64,000 nt of DNA. Source: Roseibacterium elongatum DSM 19469 (GTDB lineage Bacteria; Pseudomonadota; Alphaproteobacteria; Rhodobacterales; Rhodobacteraceae). A model generated the notes under the pieces. The model saw only the letters and a list, made by a program, of their open reading frames with translations. It was not told where the DNA came from and did no database searches. Positions 57,360 to 64,000 of this stretch are shown one piece after another (the first letter of the stretch is position 1; every line of letters starts with the position of its first letter). The translations under genes were made by a program, and so were the position numbers. Where the stretch lies: positions 72,001 to 136,000 of the forward strand of contig NZ_CP004372.1 in assembly GCF_000590925.1 (NCBI RefSeq), in the 5' to 3' direction.

Positions 57360-57839
57360 TCAAGCGATCTCGTAAGGTGTCTCGAACCAGTGTTCGTCCA
57401 GGTTCGCCTCCGCCCCGATCCGGTCTACCACCGCGAACAGCCCCGGTTCGGACAGCGGCGTGAGCACCCCGTGCCATGTCCCGCGCAAGAAATTGATGCC
57501 TTGCCCCGGAACGGTACGAAACGCCAGCGGCTCACCCGGTGCGTCGCCCTCATCCGGCGCCACAATGACAAGGAACGGGTCCAGCGTCATCGGCAGAAAC
57601 GCCTGCGATCCGAGCGGATGCCGCTCGACCATACGCAGCGTGTAAGGCAAGGCACGCGCCTCGGACTTGAAGAGACTGATTCCGGCGCGCCCATCGGAGA
57701 AATCCAGCCGCGCGCAGTCGTGGAACCGGCCACAGAGCCCCTCGTTGATGATCTTGTCGGGCGCGCCCTCGGCCTCCAGCACGTCGCCGAACGGGGCGAA
57801 GGCCTCGGCCGTCAGCGGCTGGATCGCGATGCGTTTCAT
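57360..57839 (-). CDS. allA: Ureidoglycolate lyase
   Basis: 159 residues, cupin-like AllA fold: IAIQPLTAEAFAPFGDVLEA, SEARALPYTLRMVERHPLGS with its His pair, QAFLPMTLDPFLVIVAP, and FLRGTWHGVLTPL. It splits ureidoglycolate into glyoxylate and urea, the final carbon-releasing step of allantoin use. Its ATG overlaps the stop of the fused upstream gene by four bases. The glyoxylate produced is the direct substrate of BhcA and BhcC, encoded convergently next door. Confidence 0.93.
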   Translation of the reverse strand: MKRIAIQPLTAEAFAPFGDVLEAEGAPDKIINEGLCGRFHDCARLDFSDGRAGISLFKSEARALPYTLRMVERHPLGSQAFLPMTLDPFLVIVAPDEGDAPGEPLAFRTVPGQGINFLRGTWHGVLTPLSEPGLFAVVDRIGAEANLDEHWFETPYEIA

Positions 57840-59245
57840 CCAAGCTTCTCCAACAGGCGCAGTTCGGCGATCCGTTCGACCTGTCGGCAGGCCTCGGTGA
57901 ATTCGGTCGCGGTGTCATTGGCCAAGCGCCGCTCGAAGGCCGCCATGATCCCCGCCTTGTCGTGGTCACGCACGGCAATGATGAAGGGGAACCCATGCTT
58001 TGCGACATAGGCCTGGTTCAGCCGGGTGAAGGTCGCGCGTTGCTCATCCGTCAAAGCGTCGAGGCCGGCGCTGGCCTGTTCCGCCGTCGACTCGACGGTC
58101 AGGCGCTTGGCGGCGGCGAGTTTTCCGGCGAGATCGGGGTGGGCGCGCAGAACGCCTAGGCGTTCGTCTTCGCTGGCGCGACGGAACATCCGGGTGAGGG
58201 CGGAATGGACACCGCGCGCGCTGTCATGCGTCGGGCCCAGTTCCAGCGCATGGGCGCGCTCGGCAATCCAGGGGGAGTGCTCGTAGATGCCGCCGAAGGC
58301 TGCGACGAAATCCTCAAGGCTCATGGCCGAGGGGCGCTCGGCAAGCGGCGCAGGGTGGGTCGCGGCCCAATGCTCGGCGATCTGCAGGCGTGTCGCGAAC
58401 CAGACGCCGTCATGGGACGCCATGTAATCCACGGCGCGTTTCAGCGCCGCCGCGCGTCCGGGCCGCCCGACCAGCCGGCAATGCAGGCCGATCGACAGCA
58501 TCTTGGGCGCGCCCGCCACGCCCTCGGCATAGAGCATGTCGAAACTGTCTTTCAGATAGGCCTCGAACTGGTCGCCCGAGTTGAAGCCCTGCGGCGTGGC
58601 AAAGCGCATGTCATTGGCATCGAGCGTATAGGGCACCACCAACTGATCGCGCCCGCCGGCCCTGACCCAATAGGGGAATTCATCGGCATAGCTGTCGGCG
58701 ACATAGGCAAAGCCGCCCTCCTCGGCCGCGATCTCGACCGTGTGCATGGAACAGCGCCCCGTGTACCAGCCGCGCGGGCGCTCGCCCACGACCTCGGTGT
58801 GCAGCGCGATGGCCTCGTCCATATGCGCGCGTTCCTCGGGTTTCGAGAAATCCTTGTACTCGATCCATTTCAGGCCATGACTGGCGATCTCCCAGCCAGC
58901 GCCTTTCATCGCGGCGACCTGTTCGGGCGCGCGGGCCAGTGCCGTCGCCACGCCATAGACGGTGACAGGCAGATGGCCCAGCATTCGATGCAGCCGCCAG
59001 AACCCCGCGCGCGCGCCATATTCGTAGATCGATTCCTTGTTCCAGTGGCGCTGCCCGGGCCAGGGCTCGGCGCTGACGATCTCGGACAGGAACGCCTCGG
59101 ACGCCATGTCGCCATGCAGGATGTTGTTTTCGCCGCCTTCCTCATAATTCACGACGATCTGCACGGCGATCTTGGCACCGCCGGGCCAATGCGGATCGGG
59201 CGGCGTCGGGCCGTAGCCGGTGAAATCTCGGGGGTAGCGGTTCAT
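57836..59245 (-). CDS. puuE-uraD: Fused PuuE-type allantoinase and OHCU decarboxylase (UraD)
   Basis: 469 residues. Residues 1-305 are a polysaccharide deacetylase-like PuuE allantoinase ([61 protein letters not shown]), a cofactor-free type unlike metal-dependent allantoinases. Residues 308-469 are 2-oxo-4-hydroxy-4-carboxy-5-ureidoimidazoline decarboxylase: catalytic His369 in [12 protein letters not shown], then [15 protein letters not shown]. The fusion performs two nearby urate-pathway steps: OHCU to S-allantoin, then hydrolysis to allantoate. AllA follows directly. An allantoate-to-ureidoglycolate enzyme and urate oxidase are not in view. Confidence 0.92.
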   Translation of the reverse strand: MNRYPRDFTGYGPTPPDPHWPGGAKIAVQIVVNYEEGGENNILHGDMASEAFLSEIVSAEPWPGQRHWNKESIYEYGARAGFWRLHRMLGHLPVTVYGVATALARAPEQVAAMKGAGWEIASHGLKWIEYKDFSKPEERAHMDEAIALHTEVVGERPRGWYTGRCSMHTVEIAAEEGGFAYVADSYADEFPYWVRAGGRDQLVVPYTLDANDMRFATPQGFNSGDQFEAYLKDSFDMLYAEGVAGAPKMLSIGLHCRLVGRPGRAAALKRAVDYMASHDGVWFATRLQIAEHWAATHPAPLAERPSAMSLEDFVAAFGGIYEHSPWIAERAHALELGPTHDSARGVHSALTRMFRRASEDERLGVLRAHPDLAGKLAAAKRLTVESTAEQASAGLDALTDEQRATFTRLNQAYVAKHGFPFIIAVRDHDKAGIMAAFERRLANDTATEFTEACRQVERIAELRLLEKLG

Positions 59246-59357
59246 GCGCGGGCCTCATTGTCGGACGGCTTGGTCTAGCAAGCGTGCCACCCCCGCGCCA
59301 AGCGGTTTGACGCCGCCCGCCGTTGCGCCGAAAGTGACGCCGAAACAGGAGGCGCAG

Positions 59358-59714
59358 ATGACCGGATTTCTGACAACCCATGTCCTCGACACCGCGCGCG
59401 GCTGCCCGGCCGAGGGGCTGAAGATCGCGCTTTACCGCGTCTCGGGCAATGCGCACCGCAAGATCGCCGAGACGGTGACCAACGCCGATGGCCGCACCGA
59501 TGCGCCGATCCTGCCAGCCGAGAAGTTCGAGACCGGTACATACGAACTGATCTTCTTCGCAGGCGACTACCTGCGGGACAATGGCACCGCGGGAAAAGAG
59601 CCCCTGTTCCTCGATCAGGTGCCGATCCGCTTCGGGATGAGCGACGCGGCGGCGCATTATCACGTGCCACTGCTGCTGTCGCCCTACGGGTATTCGACCT
59701 ATCGCGGATCCTGA
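59358..59714 (+). CDS. uraH: 5-hydroxyisourate hydrolase
   Basis: 118 residues from ATG 59358 with AGGAGG upstream. The transthyretin-like fold is marked by [52 protein letters not shown]; the C-terminal YRGS is diagnostic of hydrolases as opposed to transthyretin. It converts 5-hydroxyisourate to OHCU, the substrate of the fused decarboxylase encoded divergently across 112 bases. Its 3' end overlaps the convergent tadA gene by 16 bases. Confidence 0.95.
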   Translation: MTGFLTTHVLDTARGCPAEGLKIALYRVSGNAHRKIAETVTNADGRTDAPILPAEKFETGTYELIFFAGDYLRDNGTAGKEPLFLDQVPIRFGMSDAAAHYHVPLLLSPYGYSTYRGS

Positions 59715-60163
59715 TCGCGGCGCGCGGCGAAAAACACCTTGAGCAGTTGCGCGGCCTCGTCCTCGGCGATGCCGGAATAGACCTCGGGCTTCCAGTGTGC
59801 CTGTGGGTGGTCAAAGACGCGGGGGCCTTGGGCCACACCGCCCGATTTCGGATCTGCCGCTCCGTAGTAAAGCCGACCGATGCGGGCCGCCGCGATGGCA
59901 CCTGCACAGGCCGGGCATGGCTCCAACGTCACCCACAGGTCGCAGTCGGTCAGCCGCTCGGACCCGAGGGTCGCGCAAGCGGCCCGGATCGCCAGCATCT
60001 CGGCATGGGCCGTCGGGTCGCGCAATTCGCGCATGCGGTTGCCTGCGCGCGCGATCACCGCGTTCCCCCGCGTCACCACCGCGCCGACGGGCACCTCGCC
60101 CCGCTTGGCGGCAGCGCGCGCCTCGGCCAGGGCCGCATGCATATGGCTGCGAAATGCACTCAT
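59699..60163 (-). CDS. tadA: tRNA-specific adenosine-34 deaminase
   Basis: 154 residues. Zinc deaminase site: His53-Ala-Glu55 in [11 protein letters not shown] and Cys83-x2-Cys86 in [10 protein letters not shown]. It converts A34 to inosine in tRNA-Arg(ACG); the family also has guanine-type deaminases, but size and DPTAHAEM context fit TadA. It is divergent from rluB, a usual alphaproteobacterial neighbour. Confidence 0.9.
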   Translation of the reverse strand: MSAFRSHMHAALAEARAAAKRGEVPVGAVVTRGNAVIARAGNRMRELRDPTAHAEMLAIRAACATLGSERLTDCDLWVTLEPCPACAGAIAAARIGRLYYGAADPKSGGVAQGPRVFDHPQAHWKPEVYSGIAEDEAAQLLKVFFAARRDQDPR

Positions 60164-60215
60164 GCCCCCCTGTTGCCGCTTTCCACGGCGCTGTCAAACC
60201 GCTAGGGGCAAGGGC

Positions 60216-61058
60216 ATGACTGACGCAGAACGCATCGCCAAACGCCTCAGCCGCGCCGGCATCGCCTCGCGCCGCGAGGCCGAGCGCATGATCGAGGCCG
60301 GGCGCGTAAGCGTGAACGGCAAACGCATCGACAGCCCCGCACTGAATGTGACCGCCGCCGACCAGATCACGGTCGATGGTCAGCCCGTGGGCGAACCCGA
60401 CCGCCCGCGCCTGTGGCTCTATCACAAGCCCGCGGGCCTGGTGACGACCACCTCGGACGAAAAGGGCCGCGAAACCGTGTTCGACAAACTGCCCGAGGGG
60501 ATGCCACGGGTGATGAGCGTCGGGCGGCTGGATCTCAATTCCGAGGGGCTGCTTTTGCTGACCAATGACGGCGGCATCAAGCGCAAGCTGGAACTGCCCT
60601 CGACCGGATGGCTGCGGAAATACCGTGTGCGGATGAAGGGCACCCCGAAAGACACCGATTTCGAGCCGCTCAGGCGCGGGATCGAGGCCGATGGCGAGCG
60701 GTTTCAACCCATGCAGGTGAAGCTTGACCGGCAACAGGGCGCGAATGCCTGGGTCACGGTCGGCCTGCGCGAGGGCAAGAACCGCGAGATCCGCCGCGCC
60801 ATGTCCGAAATCGGGTTCGAGGTGAACCGCCTGCTGCGCGTCTCTTACGGGCCGTTCCGCCTGGGCGAGTTGAAGGCGGGTGATGTCGAAGAGGTCAAGC
60901 TGCGCGTGATGGCCGACCAGTTGGGCATGCCCGAATTGCTGGAAGGCCACGCGAAACCCGCCCCGCCCAAGGGCAAACCGGGGGCAAGGCCGCGCCGCAA
61001 ACCCCCATCGAAACCGCGGGGACCCCTGGGCGCTAAGCCGCCCCGTCGTCGTCGGTGA
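60216..61058 (+). CDS. rluB: Ribosomal large subunit pseudouridine synthase, RluB family
   Basis: 280 residues from ATG 60216. An N-terminal S4 RNA-binding domain (ERIAKRLSRAGIASRREAER) is followed by the catalytic domain with GRLDLNSEGLLLLTND, whose Asp makes pseudouridine, and the NREIRRAMSEIGF RNA-contact motif. The C terminus is a basic Pro/Lys/Arg tail (GKPGARPRRKPPSKPRG and beyond), probably an extra rRNA clamp. It overlaps the convergent yciB stop by 26 bases. Confidence 0.93.
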   Translation: MTDAERIAKRLSRAGIASRREAERMIEAGRVSVNGKRIDSPALNVTAADQITVDGQPVGEPDRPRLWLYHKPAGLVTTTSDEKGRETVFDKLPEGMPRVMSVGRLDLNSEGLLLLTNDGGIKRKLELPSTGWLRKYRVRMKGTPKDTDFEPLRRGIEADGERFQPMQVKLDRQQGANAWVTVGLREGKNREIRRAMSEIGFEVNRLLRVSYGPFRLGELKAGDVEEVKLRVMADQLGMPELLEGHAKPAPPKGKPGARPRRKPPSKPRGPLGAKPPRRRR

Positions 61059-61653
61059 TCGCGTAGCGTTCGATCAGCTTGGCCTGCGTCATGAACATGA
61101 CGAACAGGAACGCGGGCAAACCGAAGGTTTCGAAGGTCACCCAGAACTCGGTCGATTGCGTGCGCCAGACGATCTCGTTGGCGATCGCCATCAGGGCAAA
61201 GGCCCCGGCGATCCGCCGTGTCAGGATCATCCAGCCTTCATCCTTCATGGGCAGCAGTTCGCCCATCAGGAATTTCAGCCAGGATTGCCCGCGCATGAGC
61301 CCGATGCCCAGCACCACCGCGAAAAAGCCGTAAACCAGCGTTGTCTTCATCTTGAAGAAGCGTTCGTCGTTCAGCCACACGGTCAGCCCGCCAAAGAACA
61401 CGACCATCACCGCCGTGAAGACCTGAATCCGGCTGATCTGGCCGGTCAGTTTCCACAGCACGGCGATGGACGCCAGCAGGATCGGCACGAAACCCGCCGT
61501 CGCAATGATGAACCCGTCATAGGTGGTCCCGCCGATCGTATAGGTCACGTCCTGCATCCGCATATACGCGATGAAGAACAGGATCGGCGGCCCAAGCTCG
61601 AGCGTGAATTTTAGCCACGGATTGATCGGTTTGGGGTCTTCACCCGGTTTCAT
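61033..61653 (-). CDS. yciB: Inner membrane protein YciB (septation protein A family)
   Basis: 206 residues from ATG 61653; the AGGAGG at 61659-61664 overlaps the stop codon of the upstream EamA gene, which indicates translational coupling. Five or six hydrophobic helices with LELGPPILFFIAYMRMQDVT, the IspZ/YciB opening, and NDERFFKMKTTLVYGFFAVV. The family is linked to cell-envelope synthesis and septation in other bacteria. The order ftsY, EamA, yciB is typical of Rhodobacterales. Confidence 0.9.
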   Translation of the reverse strand: MKPGEDPKPINPWLKFTLELGPPILFFIAYMRMQDVTYTIGGTTYDGFIIATAGFVPILLASIAVLWKLTGQISRIQVFTAVMVVFFGGLTVWLNDERFFKMKTTLVYGFFAVVLGIGLMRGQSWLKFLMGELLPMKDEGWMILTRRIAGAFALMAIANEIVWRTQSTEFWVTFETFGLPAFLFVMFMTQAKLIERYAITDDDGAA

Positions 61654-61663
61654 TCTCACCTCC

Positions 61664-62565
61664 TCAGCCCCCCAACTCGACGATCACCGCGCCCGCGGCG
61701 ATCAAGGCCATGAATCCCAGCCGCACCGGCCCCACCTTTTCCTTAAGCACCAGCCAGCCGATCAGCGCGGCGAACACGGTCGAGGTTTCGCGCAGGACCG
61801 CCGCCTCGCCCACCTGGTCCAGCCGCGTCGCCAACATGATAGAGCCGAAACTGGCAAAGGCGACAAAGCCGCCAAAGACCCCGCGCAACGCCAGCGGGCC
61901 CAACGGCGGCGGGCTGTCCATGCGCCGCCAGAACGCGGCTGCGAGGAACGGGTAAAGCAGCCCGTCGATGAAAAAGAACCAGGCGAGGAAAGTGAACGGG
62001 TCTGCCGTCGCCCGGATGCCATACGCGTCGAAGGTGGTGTAGAGCGCGACAAACAAACCCGTCAGCACCGCGAACCAGAGCGCCGGCACCAGCGTGTCGC
62101 GCGCCACCGTCAGCCGCGCCATGTTGTAGAGCGCCAGGCCATAGAGCCCCGCCAACAACACCACGACCCCGCCCCACTGGACCCCAGTGAAGGTTTCGCC
62201 GAACACCAACCACGCGCCGATGATCGCAAAGAGCGGCCCGGTGCCGCGCATGACGGGATAAACGACCGTGTAGGCCCCACGCCGGTAGGATGCCAGCGCG
62301 CCCATTTGTAGAGCCCGTGAATGACGAAGACGCCCAGAAAGATGGGCCACATATGCGGCTCGGGCCATGGCACGACGAACAGCGCAAAAGGCGCGGCCAT
62401 AAGGCCATAGGCCGCGTCGATCGCCCCGCGCGCCAGCAACGGGTCATGGCGTCCCTTTTGCAACGCGCCGAAAACGGCATGCAGAAAAGCCGCCGTCAGG
62501 GCCAGGACAAGGGCCACGGTCGCACCGGCCTCGGTGCCCTCGATCGAGATGATCCAATCGCTCAA
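61664..62565 (-). CDS. EamA/DMT-family permease, frameshifted in this sequence
   Basis: The start is taken as TTG 62565 (LSDWIISIEGTEAGATVALV), where homologues begin and a GAGG lies upstream; a GTG 13 codons earlier is possible. Ten hydrophobic helices in two EamA repeats. The first half breaks after GVFVIHGLYKWA at 62295-62302 (GCGCGC), and the expected LASYRRGAYTVVYPVMRGTG continues in another frame. Two bases removed, or one added, restores about 299-300 residues. Such permeases move small metabolites; the substrate is unknown. It is between ftsY and yciB. Confidence 0.85.
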
Positions 62566-62632
62566 CCCAGCCTCGCGACGCAGCACTTCGGGGCGGAATT
62601 CCACTCACAGGGGGTGTGGATGAAACTGACCT

Positions 62633-63875
62633 TTATTCAACCCCAACCAAGGCGTTCGCGAAATCTTCGGGATCGAAAGATTGCAGATCGTCAATCTGCT
62701 CTCCCACCCCGATGGCATGGATCGGCAACCCGAACCGGTCGGCAAGGGCCACCAGAACACCCCCTTTGGCCGTCCCGTCCAGCTTGGTCATCACCAGTCC
62801 GGTGACATCGGCCAGCTTGCCGAACAGCTCGACCTGGTTCAGCGCGTTCTGTCCCGTCGTCGCATCCAGCACCAACAGCGTGTTATGCGGCGCGTCGGGG
62901 TCTTTCTTGCGAATGACCCGCACGATCTTCGCCAGTTCCTCCATCAGGTCGGTGCGGTTCTGCAACCGCCCGGCGGTGTCGATCATCAGCAGATCCGCGC
63001 CATCGGCCTCGGCCCGCACCATGGCGTCATAGGCGAGCGCCGCGGGGTCCGCCCCCTCGGGCGCGGTCAACACGGGCACGCCGGCCCTGTCGCCCCAGAC
63101 CTGCAATTGCTCGACCGCCGCGGCGCGAAACGTGTCGCCGGCGGCGATCACAACCGATTTGCCCGCCGCCCGGAACTGGCTGGCCAGTTTGCCGATGGTC
63201 GTGGTCTTGCCCGACCCGTTCACCCCAACGACCAGAACCACCTGCGGTTTTTTTCGGATAGATCGGCAGCGGTCGGGCCACCGGGTCCATCACGGCCGCG
63301 ATTTCCCTCGCGAGCAGTGTCTTGATGTCCTCGACACTCATCAACCGCCCAAGGCGTCCCTCGGCCATGTTGGCGGTGACTCGCATGGCGGTGTCGACCC
63401 CCATATCGGCGGTGATCAACAACTCTTCCAGCTGCTCCAGCATCTCGTCGTCCAGCGCCCGACGCGGGCTGCTGCTGCGCCCGACCAGGCGGCCGATCAG
63501 ACCGGGCTTGCGCTCGGGCTGCTCCTGCGTGGCACTTTCGACCGGCATCGGCTCGGGGCGGGGGGGAGACGCCGGGGCAACGGGCGCCGGGGCAACGGGC
63601 ACAGGCGGGTCGGCCGGCGCGTCGGGGGCAGCAGGTGCGGCACGCTCGGGCGGTGCCACTGGCGCCGGTGAAGGCGACGGCGCGGTCGGTGCGACCGGGT
63701 CCGCCTGCGTCGGCGGCGGTGTGTCGCGACGGAGCTCGGTTTCCCGTTCCTCGGGCGATGGCTCGGGCGGCACGTCCTCGGCCTCGGCACCGTCCTCGAT
63801 GATGGCCTCCAGCCCTGCGTCCAGTTTCGACGAGGATTTCGTCAATCGGTCCTTGAGTTTTCGGAAAAACGACAT
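62633..63875 (-). CDS. ftsY: FtsY, signal recognition particle receptor (frameshifted in this sequence)
   Basis: The gene starts MSFFRKLKDRLTKSSSKLDA at 63875. A Pro/Ala/Glu-rich acidic A-domain (about 30-120) precedes the NG domain. The N part stops making sense at a run of seven A (63248-63254), and VVLVVGVNGSGKTTTIGKLA (P-loop G1) begins in another frame, followed by DTFRAAAVEQL, DTAGRLQNR and TKLDGTAKGG. One A too many gives the shift; the corrected length is 413 residues. FtsY delivers SRP-bound ribosomes to SecYEG. It is essential in most bacteria, so this is very probably a consensus error. Confidence 0.92.
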
Positions 63876-64000
63876 CGACGGGGCCTTTCAGTCACGGATC
63901 ACCTTGACCTAATATGCATCTCGCAGCTTGGAAAGGCCGCGCGGGGCCATCACTTTGCCCGATTGCCCCCCTAAGCGCCCCGAAGACGCCCCATGATCCA
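63876..64000. other. Right edge upstream of ftsY, no gene assigned
   Basis: 125 bases. A leftward reading from the edge would meet a stop at 63971-63973 after about nine codons (WIMGRLRGA), which could be the tail of an upstream gene of the ftsY unit, but it is too short to identify. Confidence 0.4.

Overview
The window is GC-rich chromosomal DNA from an alphaproteobacterium, most likely order Rhodobacterales (Roseobacter/Paracoccus relatives). The basis is the protein families and gene order: an hflK-hflC-DUF2065-Do protease run, a ftsY-EamA-yciB run, a DUF6280-type small protein beside efp, a large acidic protein of a Rhodobacterales-restricted type, and a complete beta-hydroxyaspartate (bhc) cluster of the kind described in Paracoccus. 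No phage, integrase, transposase, CRISPR array or rRNA is visible. Two tRNA genes are present, Leu(UAA) and Cys(GCA).

Layout. 1-15.7 kb: mce (partial), a receiver-domain protein, aspS, an FG-GAP-like exported protein, a 2Fe-2S ferredoxin, an orphan OB-fold that looks like the tail of DnaE2, a peptidoglycan-binding lipoprotein, a Do-family protease, hflC/hflK, gor, rpiA, a thiamine pyrophosphokinase and an 893-residue acidic protein. 15.7-26.2 kb: purA, secG, pyrG, a DegT-type aminotransferase, a phosphoglycolate-phosphatase-like gene, glmU-glmS, a GNAT enzyme and an AlkD-like protein. 26.2-40.3 kb: a threonine-dehydratase-like gene, an SDR, lysC, D-tartrate dehydratase, ptsP, flavin and GMC oxidoreductases, a flavodoxin, then mtnP and apt (methylthioadenosine salvage). 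40.6-47.6 kb: tRNA-Leu, a MipA-like barrel, efp, rhomboid, a PopZ-like protein, tolC, pcm and tRNA-Cys. 48-50.8 kb: an outer-membrane barrel overlapped by a secreted SxxK hydrolase. 50.8-59.7 kb: the metabolic core, described below. 59.7-64 kb: tadA, rluB, yciB, an EamA permease and ftsY.

The most interesting region is 51.7-59.7 kb. bhcR (IclR regulator) is divergent from bhcA-bhcB-bhcC-bhcD, which encode the beta-hydroxyaspartate cycle: two glyoxylate become one oxaloacetate without carbon loss. Facing it, tail to tail, is a ureide-degradation set: allA, a fused PuuE-type allantoinase/OHCU decarboxylase, and a divergent 5-hydroxyisourate hydrolase. Ureidoglycolate lyase releases glyoxylate, the bhc substrate, so the arrangement suggests purine-ring carbon feeding the cycle (inference). 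Palindromes with TTGAAA-N5-TTTCAA geometry lie between bhcR and bhcA and are candidate BhcR operators.

Data quality. Eleven genes carry at least twelve apparent single- or double-base indels (hflK, purA twice, glmS, AlkD-like, GMC oxidoreductase, the 39.5 kb hypothetical, mipA, PopZ-like, bhcB, EamA, ftsY), most in G/C runs or GC repeats. Several of these genes are essential in most bacteria, so I read the breaks mainly as consensus errors and give each gene its full intended extent. Intergenic space also holds repeated structures: tandem short palindromes between convergent genes, and three copies of a G5C/GC5 hairpin repeat with a conserved TATTT...CAAGATGAAG-like tail.
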